From an uncultured SAR86 cluster bacterium (lineage in GTDB: Bacteria > Pseudomonadota > Gammaproteobacteria > Magnimaribacterales > D2472): a DNA stretch of 64,000 nucleotides. Below the pieces are notes generated by a model, which made no database searches, was not told the DNA's origin, and was given only the letters and a program-made list of their open reading frames with translations. The translations under genes and the position numbers were made by a program. Where the stretch lies: assembly GCA_902622845.1 (NCBI GenBank), contig CACNRI010000001.1, forward strand, positions 248,001 to 312,000, written 5' to 3'. Positions 46,243 through 54,649 of this stretch are shown in pieces; positions within the stretch are counted from its first letter, which is position 1; every line of letters starts with the position of its first letter.

Positions 46243-47367
46243 ATGACTATCAGAGAATTCAAGGTTTCAGTAGATGAGTCCAAAATAGATGATCTTCATA
46301 AAAGAATAAATCTTACCAGATGGCCCGATGAGGTTAATGATGAGATTTGGACTCTTGGAACTAAGAAAAGTTTTTTAAAAGACGCTGTCCAGTATTGGAG
46401 AAATGACTTTGATTGGAAGATACATGAGAAACAAATAAATGATTTTGGAAGTTATAAATTTAAGACAAAGGATGATCTAGAGATACACTTTATTCATTCA
46501 AAATCGGATTCTGAAAATTCAATACCAATCATAATAACCCATGGATGGCCTGGGAGTATTCAGGAATTTTTTAAAATTATCCCTTTACTTAATAAGGATA
46601 AAGATGGTCTGAGCTTTGATGTTGTCTGTCCATCCATGCCAGGGTATGGTTTTTCAGATAAGCCTAGTCAAAAAGGCTATGACTCAAAAAAGATAGCTGA
46701 AATTAATCATGAGCTTATGACAGCTCTTGGATATAAAAAGTATTTAGTTCAGGGTGGCGATTGGGGTTCAACAGTGAGCAAATGGTCTGCTGAACTTTTC
46801 CCCAATGAAGTGCTAGGCCTGCATTTAAATTTAGTTATCGCTTTTCCGCCTGAAAAAGATGATCCCATGGAGGGAGTCACAGATCAGGAAAAAGTTTTGC
46901 TTGGAAGGTATGCTAAATACTTAGAGTTAGGAAGTGGATATTTTGAAATTCAAAGAACTAAGCCACAGACTCTTGGATATTCACTTAACGATTCTCCTGT
47001 TGGTTTAGCGGGATGGATTATTGAGAAGTTTCATTCTTGGACTGATGATGAGAAAGATAAACTAATCGTAAGTCTGGAAGATGTCCTTTCTATAGTTTCT
47101 TTATATTGGTTTTCAGAATCAATAACTTCCTCAATAAGACTTTATAACGAGAATGGAAGGGAAGGGTTTTCAAAATCAAAAGTTGAAGTACCCACTGGCT
47201 GTGCACTTTTTAAAAATGAGATCATGCTCCCGCCTAAAGCTTGGGCAGAAGAAATATATAACCTTATCCATTGGGAGCATTATGATGGAGGTCATTTTGC
47301 AGCCCTTGAAAAGCCTGAGACTCTAGAAAGAGATATAAGACTTTTTGTTCAGAAGCTTAAAATTTAA
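46243..47367 (+). CDS. Epoxide hydrolase (EHN domain, microsomal type)
   Basis: Alpha/beta hydrolase that opens epoxides to diols, 374 residues. The N-terminal EHN domain (about 1-105) contains RINLTRWPDE. The oxyanion motif HGWPGS is at 100-105, nucleophile Asp163 in GGDWGSTVSKW, and the catalytic His is in YDGGHFAALEKPE near residue 356. No signal peptide is present. It starts at the base after the ilvA stop, although the functions are unrelated. Substrate unknown; juvenile-hormone-type and limonene-like epoxides are typical for the family. Confidence 0.92.
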   Translation: MTIREFKVSVDESKIDDLHKRINLTRWPDEVNDEIWTLGTKKSFLKDAVQYWRNDFDWKIHEKQINDFGSYKFKTKDDLEIHFIHSKSDSENSIPIIITHGWPGSIQEFFKIIPLLNKDKDGLSFDVVCPSMPGYGFSDKPSQKGYDSKKIAEINHELMTALGYKKYLVQGGDWGSTVSKWSAELFPNEVLGLHLNLVIAFPPEKDDPMEGVTDQEKVLLGRYAKYLELGSGYFEIQRTKPQTLGYSLNDSPVGLAGWIIEKFHSWTDDEKDKLIVSLEDVLSIVSLYWFSESITSSIRLYNENGREGFSKSKVEVPTGCALFKNEIMLPPKAWAEEIYNLIHWEHYDGGHFAALEKPETLERDIRLFVQKLKI

Positions 47368-49633
47368 ATCTAACTTTTAAAGTAAAAACTTCATTGGAAG
47401 GATTTTCCCAAGAATCTTGGTAAAGATCTTCATAAGTGAATGTGTCAGAGTCGTCAAAAAAACTATATCCCCTTGTATAAACTAAATAGAAATAGGAAAG
47501 AGGAGATATTTCATAACGATATCTCATCTGAAGGGAGTTTTCAGAAACATAAAAAGGGTCAATCAAATAATCAGATTCACTTAATTGCCCTGAAAGTGAG
47601 CTTATTAATGGAATTGGATCTTCGGCTTTAATCATCACCGATTGATTTTTAAGCCTAAATTCATGTCTTGTACCCTGAAAGTAGGTCATACCAAAATTAA
47701 TATTTCTTCTGTTTTTAGTAAATGATCCTAGTCTATTAGTATCAATCCACTTTAACCATTCCTCTTCCTTTGAATCATCCACACCAAAACTAAACTGAAG
47801 CTGATCATTAGGGAAATAATTTATATTAAACCTCTTACTTTTATTATTTCTTCCATCAGAATCCCAAGAAGAATATGGAGAATATTTATTAAATCCAAAA
47901 CCTGCACCAAAAGAGAAGTTTTTATATTTGGGAGATCCAAAACCGGCATTAAAACTCACCTCATCCATAATTTGGATATAGGGTGAGCCTATGTATTTTC
48001 TTGTAATATTAGTATCTTTACCTTCAGTTTTTGCAGACATAGATAAATCAATATTGAAATTTGATTTGAAAGACAACTCGGTCTTAGTCCAAACTCCTTT
48101 TGGAGACTTCTTTCCATCTGTTGTCATTGTTTGGAAGATAGATATATGACTATCTCTACTTCTAAGCAATGATTCTTTTGGATATGAGTTTCTGTCAAAC
48201 TCAAATCTGTTATAAAACTTGATTTGGTCATTTCTCTGAAGATAGCCCATATCATTTAGATCAAGATCTTTATCAAAATAGTGAAAGCCTACAGTATTTT
48301 CATATTTATTATTTGGAATATATTTAATATCAAACCTAAATCCATGGCCTGTAGAGTTTTCTTTCCTAGAATTCAATAAGTATCCAGAAATCTGTGTATT
48401 CTTTACTGCTGTATTCTCTATATCAAGAGAATATACATCTGAACTTTCATTAAAAAAATTACTCTTAGTTTTAGTTGCTAAAAAACCAACTTTATTTTGA
48501 GGGCTATTTGACCTTACTCTAAATGCAAAATAATCCCTTCCTTTTGAGAAATTTTCATCACTTTCACTTGCAGCTAAGAATCCTAAATCAACTTTTTCTT
48601 TTTGAATTGTGTGCCTCAAAGCAAGATCTAAATCAGAATATTCTTTTCTGTTGTTTTCACAAATATCAGATTGCTCAAAACGACTACAATCATAATCCGG
48701 TCTTCCTCCTATTCTTCTTGTATTAATGACGTAAAAATCATCTCTTCCACCCTTGACTTCAAATAAGGAGTGATTTTCGGTAAAGAATGCTCTTTTTTCG
48801 GAGAAAAAGGTCTCAATTGCACTGAAATTAACTACAACTTGATCCGTCTCAACCTGACCAAAGTCTGGATTAATAGCTATGTTTGTTTGGCTTCCATCAC
48901 CATGATTTAAAAAAATATCTATTCCAGCTTTTTGAATCGATTCATTTGTTACAGAGTCTTCCGCAACCGTTAGATAAGGGAAATAACTATATTTTTTGGA
49001 CTGATAATTATCAATTACAAGATCTTCAAGATCATATATAAAAGTTTCTCTTTCCCAATTTGTTTTTGTTGAACCAAAGCCATATTCATCACTAGCTAAC
49101 CATCGAAATGCAATAAATTTTACATTCCTTTTTGGTCCATCTACTTTTTGCATTGGCACTACTGTCCAAGGTATAAAAAATTCAGAGCTCCAAAAATTAT
49201 CACCTTTAAATGTTCTTGCTGTCCAATCACCATCCCAATCTTTACTCTCACTATTACCATTTGTATATGTTGCATCTGCAAGGGAGTCTCCAAGCGATAC
49301 AGTAAATCCATATGCAACTTTAGAATTGCCATCAAAATCAATTGTGAATGAATTCTTATCTCCTCTATCATCCCAGTCATCACGGATATGGTTAAAAGAC
49401 CTTATAGTCTCATTATCTTGTTCATTGATAAAACCTACATAAATTCCATCTTGATTGGTAAAGATTTTTACATTAGTACGATATTTAGGATTCTCAAAAT
49501 TATATGGAACTATGGTTGTAAAGTCTGATATCTGTTGAGCACTATCCCACTCCTTCTCATCAAGGACACCATCAACATCAATTGCATTAACGTAAGTTAT
49601 GCAAAAAAAAGTTAATAAAAATAATCTTAAAAT
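47357..49633 (-). CDS. DUF5916 outer-membrane protein with CBM9-like domain, ATT start
   Basis: The frame is open from a TGA near 49652 to the stop at 47357, yet holds no ATG, GTG or TTG before 49159. Starting there would cut off a signal peptide and a whole domain. An ATT at 49633 has GGGAG seven bases upstream. It gives a 758-residue protein beginning LRLFLLTFFCITYVNA, a clear signal peptide. A CBM9-like domain follows (about 20-190; VDGVLDEKEW, DGIYVGF, WSSEFFIPW). The remainder is a DUF5916 region rich in beta strands ending in KVRFKF, a beta-barrel terminus. The start overlaps the fau stop by seven bases. Function is unknown; surface binding or uptake of sugars or peptides is a guess. 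Confidence 0.8.
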   Translation of the reverse strand: MLRLFLLTFFCITYVNAIDVDGVLDEKEWDSAQQISDFTTIVPYNFENPKYRTNVKIFTNQDGIYVGFINEQDNETIRSFNHIRDDWDDRGDKNSFTIDFDGNSKVAYGFTVSLGDSLADATYTNGNSESKDWDGDWTARTFKGDNFWSSEFFIPWTVVPMQKVDGPKRNVKFIAFRWLASDEYGFGSTKTNWERETFIYDLEDLVIDNYQSKKYSYFPYLTVAEDSVTNESIQKAGIDIFLNHGDGSQTNIAINPDFGQVETDQVVVNFSAIETFFSEKRAFFTENHSLFEVKGGRDDFYVINTRRIGGRPDYDCSRFEQSDICENNRKEYSDLDLALRHTIQKEKVDLGFLAASESDENFSKGRDYFAFRVRSNSPQNKVGFLATKTKSNFFNESSDVYSLDIENTAVKNTQISGYLLNSRKENSTGHGFRFDIKYIPNNKYENTVGFHYFDKDLDLNDMGYLQRNDQIKFYNRFEFDRNSYPKESLLRSRDSHISIFQTMTTDGKKSPKGVWTKTELSFKSNFNIDLSMSAKTEGKDTNITRKYIGSPYIQIMDEVSFNAGFGSPKYKNFSFGAGFGFNKYSPYSSWDSDGRNNKSKRFNINYFPNDQLQFSFGVDDSKEEEWLKWIDTNRLGSFTKNRRNINFGMTYFQGTRHEFRLKNQSVMIKAEDPIPLISSLSGQLSESDYLIDPFYVSENSLQMRYRYEISPLSYFYLVYTRGYSFFDDSDTFTYEDLYQDSWENPSNEVFTLKVRFKF

Positions 49634-50190
49634 TTTAAAACTCCCTTTTCAGTTATAACTGAGTCACATTTAAGGTCATGGTCTTCAGCAAAACTGACTT
49701 CTAAAACTTGAAATGCATAACCCACACCTATTATAAATGGTTTTCTGCTCAACTCACTCTCCTGATTAAAGAACCTATCGTAGTATCCACCTCCATATCC
49801 AAGCCTAAATCCATTTATATCAATACCTACCAACGGCAATACTGCAAGGCCAATTTCATCTAATTCAACAGTGCCTAAGTCATTACTCTCCTTGATACCA
49901 AATTTATTTTTTGAATAACTAGAATTTTTCCTTAATCTATTAATTATTATTTTTTCTTTTGATGTAACTTTTGGAATATAAACTTCAATATCTTTTTGCC
50001 ATGCTAATTCAGTGGTTTGCTCAATTGAAGGCTCATTATCGATGGATTGATAGACAAGAATTTTTTTTAAATCTCTGTTTTGGATTTCATTTATTAAATG
50101 AGTATTAATTTCATAAGAGACTTGCTTCAGTTCTTCTTTGGAAAGAGATCGCCTCCGTTTTAAAAGTGATCTTCGAATATCTTCTTTCAC
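49627..50190 (-). CDS. fau: 5-formyltetrahydrofolate cyclo-ligase
   Basis: ATP-dependent enzyme that recycles 5-formyltetrahydrofolate. The family part begins IRRSLLKRRRSLSKEEL. I prefer GTG at 50190 (187 residues); the frame extends to a GTG at 50229 but that part overlaps the 6S RNA. The nucleotide-binding signature is FRLGYGGGYYDRFF, with KILVYQSIDNEPS and VYIPKV upstream. Order zapA-ssrS-fau is conserved in gammaproteobacteria. The exact start is uncertain because no ribosome site is clear. Confidence 0.9.
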   Translation of the reverse strand: MKEDIRRSLLKRRRSLSKEELKQVSYEINTHLINEIQNRDLKKILVYQSIDNEPSIEQTTELAWQKDIEVYIPKVTSKEKIIINRLRKNSSYSKNKFGIKESNDLGTVELDEIGLAVLPLVGIDINGFRLGYGGGYYDRFFNQESELSRKPFIIGVGYAFQVLEVSFAEDHDLKCDSVITEKGVLKF

Positions 50191-50390
50191 AGCATTCAGT
50201 ACGGAGGCATAGAACCGATTCACCGTCACATATAATCCCCGAACCCGTTGTCCAGGTGGTGAATATCATGCTAAATCAGGCTTCTCTTAAAAAAAGGTAA
50301 TGCACAACATTAACAGAGGAAAATCACCTTATTAAAAATTATAGGTTCAAAAAATAACTTATATATAAACGAATGAACCAGTATGCACTT
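50190..50390 (-). ncRNA. ssrS: 6S RNA
   Basis: The roughly 190-base gap between zapA and fau is the standard place of 6S RNA, which binds RNA polymerase-sigma70. On the minus strand the 3' half is recognisable: GAGAAGCCT (near 50285), then ATTCACC (50264-50258) and a GAACGGGTTC-like hairpin region (GACAACGGGTTCGGG). The 5' half is AT-rich and diverged; a TAATG/CATTA hairpin sits where the central bubble partner should be. A possible closing helix pairs GCATACTGG (50386-50378) with CCGTACTGAATGC (50204-50192). A TATACT box at 50396-50391 could be its promoter. Ends are approximate. Confidence 0.65.
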
Positions 50391-50419
50391 AGTATAAGTT
50401 ATTTATTAATTATCGAGAA

Positions 50420-50680
50420 CTATGTTTTTAAAGCTTTATCAACTTTTTCTAAAAGAAGATCTAAACCTTCAATATTTATAGATTCACCTGAAGGGTTAAG
50501 ACATTTATTTGCAAGATTCAGTCCAGCAAGGATTAAAGCATTTTCTTTATCTGAAATCCCATTTAGCTCTTCATTAAGAAGCTCAGCTGCAGACAAGAGA
50601 GCATCTTTCTCATCAGAGGGACATGCAAGAGTTATATCTCTTCCAAAAACTCTTAGGGAAACTCTTTCAATTTCAGCCAT
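50420..50680 (-). CDS. zapA: Cell division protein ZapA
   Basis: Stabilises FtsZ bundles at the division site. I start at ATG 50680 (MAEIERVSLRVFGRDITLAC), giving 86 residues. The N-terminal beta part with VFGRDI and the later helix ENALILAGLNLANKCL fit the family, and the C-terminal half would form the usual coiled coil. Its start overlaps the stop of the upstream zapB-like gene by eight bases. Confidence 0.9.
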   Translation of the reverse strand: MAEIERVSLRVFGRDITLACPSDEKDALLSAAELLNEELNGISDKENALILAGLNLANKCLNPSGESINIEGLDLLLEKVDKALKT

Positions 50681-50879
50681 TATTCTCTGAAGCAATTTTT
50701 TTTAGCTCAAATTCTAAATCTTTTATTTTCTTTAGATTAAGGGTTTTATTTTTCTTCCAATCCCTTTCTCTTTTGACATATCCGTCGATAATACCTTTTT
50801 GCTCACTAAATTTTTTAAGAAGAACATCAACTTTTTTATTGAGTTCTTCTAAAACATTCTTATTTAGATCTTTGGCCAT
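50673..50879 (-). CDS. ZapB-like coiled-coil protein (TIGR02449 type)
   Basis: A 68-residue, charged, almost entirely helical protein with heptad-like hydrophobic spacing (VLEELNKKVDVLLKKFSEQK). Small coiled-coil genes of this kind (TIGR02449) lie directly upstream of zapA in many gammaproteobacteria. A role with ZapA at the division ring is inferred from this pairing. Its TGA overlaps the zapA start. Confidence 0.8.
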   Translation of the reverse strand: MAKDLNKNVLEELNKKVDVLLKKFSEQKGIIDGYVKRERDWKKNKTLNLKKIKDLEFELKKIASENNG

Positions 50880-50906
50880 AAACTAGATTAATTCTAGCTT
50901 ATAAAA

Positions 50907-50935
50907 TTGGGAACTTCCAAATAAGAGAGTAAAAT
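50907..50935 (+). promoter_or_regulatory. Putative pepP promoter
   Basis: TTGGGA (50907-50912) and TAAAAT (50930-50935) are exactly 17 bases apart. The ATG at 50942 is six bases past the -10 box, so the transcript would start at the initiation codon. The only Shine-Dalgarno-like run (AAGAGAG) lies between the two boxes and would not be transcribed. Confidence 0.45.
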
Positions 50936-50941
50936 AAAGAT

Positions 50942-52237
50942 ATGAAGATTTACGAGGAAAGAAGACTAAAATTAACAGAAAATCTCAGTGGAGATATTGC
51001 TGTAATTATTCCTGGATCAGTTTTAGCTAACAGAAGTAATGATACTGCTTATCCATTTAGGCAGGATAGTAATTTTTACTATTTAAGTGGATTTAATGAA
51101 CCAGACTCAACATTGATGATTATTAACAAATCTGGAAAGACTAACTCTATAGGTTTTGTTCCCAAAAAAGACAAACTAAAAGAAATTTGGGATGGCTTTA
51201 GGCATGGCCCTGAGGGCATGAAGTCAGATTTCGGTTTTAATGATGCATTTAATAATGATGAGATAGACGAGCTTTTACCAGACTTATTGGATGGTGTGAG
51301 CTGTGTATATTATCCATTTGGTAAGGTTGAGGGCTTTGATCAAAAGGTAATTAAGTGGACTAAAAAAGCTAATAGCAAAGATCGCCACTCAAAAAAAATG
51401 GAGATTGCAGATATCTCAAAAATTATTGGCAATAAAAGACTTATAAAAGATAGCTCCGAGATAAATATTATTGAAAAAGCATGCGACATCTCTGCAAATG
51501 CTCACTTGGAAGCAATGAAGTTCGTTAAACCTGGTATGAATGAAGCTGAAGTTGAAGCTTTTTACTTATATGAGTTTGCTAAAAATGGTGGAAGATTTCC
51601 AGCCTATAATCCAATAGTTGCATCAGGAGAAAACGCATGTGTTTTACATTATGTTGAAAACAATCAAGTAATCAATGATGGTGATTTGCTCCTTGTTGAT
51701 GCAGGCTGCGAATATGAGATGTATGCTTCCGATATAACAAGAACATTCCCAGTAAATGGAAAGTTCAGTGATGAACAGCTTCAGATTTATAATATTGTGC
51801 TTGAAGCACAAAAAGCATCAGTTGATGCTGTCAGAAAGGGTAATGGAGTTATGGACCCTCAAACAATATCTGAGAAAGTTATAACTGAGGGACTAATAGA
51901 CCTTGGGATAATCAAAGGGAATCTTGAAGAAGAGCATGAAAAAGGATCATTTAAAGATTTTTATATGCATAAAATTGGTCACTGGATGGGAATGGATGTG
52001 CATGACGTAGGTGATTATATGCACGAAGGAGAATTCATTAAGTTTGATGAAGGCATGATTACAACAATTGAGCCAGGTATTTATATAAGTTCCACTTCAG
52101 ACGTTGATAATAAGTGGAAGGGGATAGGTATTAGAATCGAAGATGATGTTTTGGTTACTAAAGATGGTAATAAAAACTTAACTGACACTGTTCCAACTGA
52201 TCCTGCTGAAATCGAATCCTTGATGCAAGAATCTTAA
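50942..52237 (+). CDS. pepP: Xaa-Pro aminopeptidase
   Basis: M24 metallopeptidase that removes N-terminal residues before proline. The 431 residues have an N-terminal AMP_N domain (about 1-130; YPFRQDSNFYYLSGFNEPD) and a pita-bread domain. The dimetal ligands are visible: two Asp in LLLVDAGCEYEMYASDITRTFP, His in HKIGHWMGMDVHD, Glu in TTIEPGIYI and Glu in GIRIEDDVLV. The stop overlaps the monooxygenase start as TAATG, the same pepP-ubiH order as in E. coli. Confidence 0.96.
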   Translation: MKIYEERRLKLTENLSGDIAVIIPGSVLANRSNDTAYPFRQDSNFYYLSGFNEPDSTLMIINKSGKTNSIGFVPKKDKLKEIWDGFRHGPEGMKSDFGFNDAFNNDEIDELLPDLLDGVSCVYYPFGKVEGFDQKVIKWTKKANSKDRHSKKMEIADISKIIGNKRLIKDSSEINIIEKACDISANAHLEAMKFVKPGMNEAEVEAFYLYEFAKNGGRFPAYNPIVASGENACVLHYVENNQVINDGDLLLVDAGCEYEMYASDITRTFPVNGKFSDEQLQIYNIVLEAQKASVDAVRKGNGVMDPQTISEKVITEGLIDLGIIKGNLEEEHEKGSFKDFYMHKIGHWMGMDVHDVGDYMHEGEFIKFDEGMITTIEPGIYISSTSDVDNKWKGIGIRIEDDVLVTKDGNKNLTDTVPTDPAEIESLMQES

Positions 52238-53364
52238 TGCAACAACCAATTGTAATATCTGGAGCTGGAATCCTAGGGTGTTATATTTCTTGTGCCCTGA
52301 GCCTTCAAGGCATCGACTCTATAGTATTGGAAAAAAAAGATGATGAGGTTGAAGATTCTGTTAGGACCATCACATTAAATCCCTTCTCAAAAAATCTTTT
52401 AGACAAGATAGGCATTGAAAATGATTACTCGATGATCAATAAAATGGAAGTCAAAGACTTTGATGGTACTGGAAAAATAGTTTTTAAAAGTAGAGAGATA
52501 GGGATGGATCATCTCGCCTATGTATCAGATTTTGCCACTCTTTTAATGGCTGTTCGAAAAAAAGCAAGTGAAAAAATCCTATATAAAGAGGAAATTATTG
52601 ATATTGATAATAAAGGTGACCTTAATGAAGTAACTTTATCGAGTGGAAAGGTCATTAAAACAAATCTTATAATTTCTTCAGACGGTAAAAACTCGAAGCT
52701 AGCAAATAAAATTCCTAAATCAGATAAGGATTACTTTCAAACAGCTTTAACTTTCTTAGCTTCTGCTGAAAAAGATATGAACATGAGCGCTTTTCAGATT
52801 TTCTCAGACAATGGTATTTGTGCTTTTATGCCAACAAGAAAAAAAGGAGAGGATTTCGTTACCGTTGTTTGGTCAATATCAGATGATCTTATCGAGAATG
52901 GATATGAAGATTTTATTGAGGAAAATCTAGAAAAGATCTCTAGAAAAATAGGAAATAGTTTTCAAATAAGGTCCAAAGTCCAAAGCTTTAAATTATCTTC
53001 ACACAATAGATCGAGTTATATAGATTTTCCGGTTGTGCTAGTTGGTGATTCTGCTCATTCCATCCATCCCCTTGCAGGCCAAGGGATAAACCTTGGATTT
53101 GAGGACGCAAACTCCTTAGTTAAGAAGATTATAAAAACTAATGATTCAGATACTATAAATTTTAAGGAAAGTTTGAATGTCTACTCAAACGAAAGAAGAC
53201 TACAGAATGAAATTATGCTTAAAACCATGGATGGATTTGTAGCATTATTTAATGAAAGAAATCCATATATAAGATTTTTAAGAAATTTTGGATTAAATGC
53301 TTTTAATCAATCTAAATTTCTAAAATCTTTCTTTGTTAAAGCAGCTTCTGGCCCAATAAAGTAA
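52237..53364 (+). CDS. UbiH/UbiF-type FAD monooxygenase (ubiquinone synthesis)
   Basis: Flavin-dependent aromatic hydroxylase of 375 residues in the UbiH/UbiF/Coq6 family. It has the Rossmann GAGILGCYISCALSLQG with acidic residue in VLEKK, an internal SDGKNSKLA (DG motif) and the FAD-ribityl motif LVGDSAHSIHPLAGQGINLGFEDA, the family signature. Position after pepP points to UbiH, which hydroxylates the ring in ubiquinone synthesis, but the regiospecificity cannot be read from sequence. No second copy is in the window. Confidence 0.9.
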   Translation: MQQPIVISGAGILGCYISCALSLQGIDSIVLEKKDDEVEDSVRTITLNPFSKNLLDKIGIENDYSMINKMEVKDFDGTGKIVFKSREIGMDHLAYVSDFATLLMAVRKKASEKILYKEEIIDIDNKGDLNEVTLSSGKVIKTNLIISSDGKNSKLANKIPKSDKDYFQTALTFLASAEKDMNMSAFQIFSDNGICAFMPTRKKGEDFVTVVWSISDDLIENGYEDFIEENLEKISRKIGNSFQIRSKVQSFKLSSHNRSSYIDFPVVLVGDSAHSIHPLAGQGINLGFEDANSLVKKIIKTNDSDTINFKESLNVYSNERRLQNEIMLKTMDGFVALFNERNPYIRFLRNFGLNAFNQSKFLKSFFVKAASGPIK

Positions 53365-53380
53365 TATAGCGCTCTTATTT

Positions 53381-53401
53381 AAATGATAATCATTATCATT
53401 T
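53381..53401 (+). promoter_or_regulatory. Fur box
   Basis: A perfect 21-base palindrome, arms AAATGATAAT and ATTATCATTT around a central C. It contains the full 7-1-7 Fur motif TGATAATCATTATCA. It ends 11 bases before the start codon of the iron-binding lipoprotein, where bound Fur-Fe2+ would block transcription or initiation. Confidence 0.85.
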
Positions 53402-53412
53402 AGAATGGGTGC

Positions 53413-54411
53413 ATGAAAAATTATATCCTAGCTTTAATTATATTCTTATCGTCATGCTCTTTTGAGCAAGCAAATGACGATGAGGTTGTTATTTATACTT
53501 CTCGTCAGCCACAATTAATAGAAAATCTCTTAAATGTTTTTACTGAAGAAACAGGAATCCAGGTAACTGTTTTATCAGGAGATGCACAGCAGTTAATGGA
53601 AAGGATTGCAGTAGAAGGAGTAGACACAGATGCAGATATATTTATGACCGTGGATGCAGGAGTCTTGTGGCAAGCTGCAGATAAAGGAATATTCGATCCC
53701 ATTGAATCAGAAGTGCTTTCTTCAAGAATACCTCAACATCTAAGAGATATCGATAATCAATGGTTTGGCTTCTCTAAAAGAGCAAGAACAATAGTTTACT
53801 CAAAGACAGATATAGACCCTCAAGATTTAAGCTCATATGAAGCGCTAGCTACAAGGGAGTTTAAGGGTAAACTCTGCTTAAGAACTTCAAAAAAAGTTTA
53901 TAACAGATCATTAATTGCAAGCATGATTGAAGCAAATGGATTTGAAAGAACTGAAAGGGTAGTAAAAGGCTGGGTTAATAATCTGGCTGAACCAGTTTTT
54001 TCTAGCGATACCAATGTTCTAAAAGCAGTTGAGGCTGGAAATTGCAGCCTAACAGTTGTTAATACCTATTATCTTGCAAGGCTCATTGAAAGCAATTCAG
54101 TAGAAAATCTTGGAATTTTTTGGGCTAATCAAGAGGATAGAGGAGTGCATGTGAACATCTCAGGAGCAGGTCTTGTCAAATGGTCTAACAACAAGAGTTC
54201 TTCAATTAAATTGCTTGAATGGCTGTCATCAAATACTGCTCAGGAGATGTATGCTAAAGCAAATAAAGAATATCCAACTGTTGATGGAATTCCTCTTCAT
54301 CCTGTAATAGAAGCTTGGGGTGGTTTTAAGGAGGACCTTATTCAGGTTGATAAGCTTGGATCAATGCAAAGTGATGCAGTCTTTATTGCGCAAACAGCAG
54401 GATATAACTAA
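53413..54411 (+). CDS. Iron(III) ABC transporter substrate-binding lipoprotein
   Basis: Periplasmic ferric-ion-binding protein of the FbpA/FutA class, 332 residues. The signal peptide ends in a lipobox (FLSSC, lipid-modified Cys15). Mature protein begins VVIYTSRQPQLIENLL. Consecutive Tyr219 and Tyr220 (VVNTYYLARL) are the Fe3+-coordinating tyrosines of the family. A Fur box covers its promoter. The membrane permease and ATPase genes are not adjacent, so they must be elsewhere. The gene ends one base before rpmB, convergently. Confidence 0.93.
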   Translation: MKNYILALIIFLSSCSFEQANDDEVVIYTSRQPQLIENLLNVFTEETGIQVTVLSGDAQQLMERIAVEGVDTDADIFMTVDAGVLWQAADKGIFDPIESEVLSSRIPQHLRDIDNQWFGFSKRARTIVYSKTDIDPQDLSSYEALATREFKGKLCLRTSKKVYNRSLIASMIEANGFERTERVVKGWVNNLAEPVFSSDTNVLKAVEAGNCSLTVVNTYYLARLIESNSVENLGIFWANQEDRGVHVNISGAGLVKWSNNKSSSIKLLEWLSSNTAQEMYAKANKEYPTVDGIPLHPVIEAWGGFKEDLIQVDKLGSMQSDAVFIAQTAGYN

Positions 54412-54412
54412 T

Positions 54413-54649
54413 TTAGACTTTAATACCGCGAGATCTAATATCTTTTAAGACTTCTTCGATACCTTTTTTATCAATAACTCTCATGCCTTTTGCAGACACT
54501 TTGAGAGTAACAAAACGATTTTCAGATTCCACCCAAAATTTATGACTATGAAGGTTCGGAAAAAACTTTCGCTTCACTCTGTTTTTTGCATGAGAAACAT
54601 GATTACCAGCTTGAGGTGACTTACCAGTTACTTGACAAACTTTGCTCAT
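54413..54649 (-). CDS. rpmB: Ribosomal protein L28
   Basis: Large-subunit protein of 78 residues. It shows [32 protein letters not shown]-like [18 protein letters not shown] and the C-terminal [15 protein letters not shown]. rpmG (L33), its usual partner, does not follow; the gene ends against the iron-binding protein gene. The start overlaps the rpmE2 stop by four bases. Confidence 0.96.
   Translation of the reverse strand: MSKVCQVTGKSPQAGNHVSHAKNRVKRKFFPNLHSHKFWVESENRFVTLKVSAKGMRVIDKKGIEEVLKDIRSRGIKV

Noticed and set aside
49159-49383. A frameshift that would break the DUF5916 gene near 49190
   Set aside because: On recounting, the minus strand has five T in that run, so the frame is continuous (NFWSSEFFIPW). 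The early end of the gene call comes from lack of canonical start codons, not from a broken frame.
50883-50897. Inverted repeat CTAGA-TTAAT-TCTAG between zapB-like and pepP genes
   Set aside because: Only five-base arms in AT-rich sequence; no known operator matches and chance is likely.
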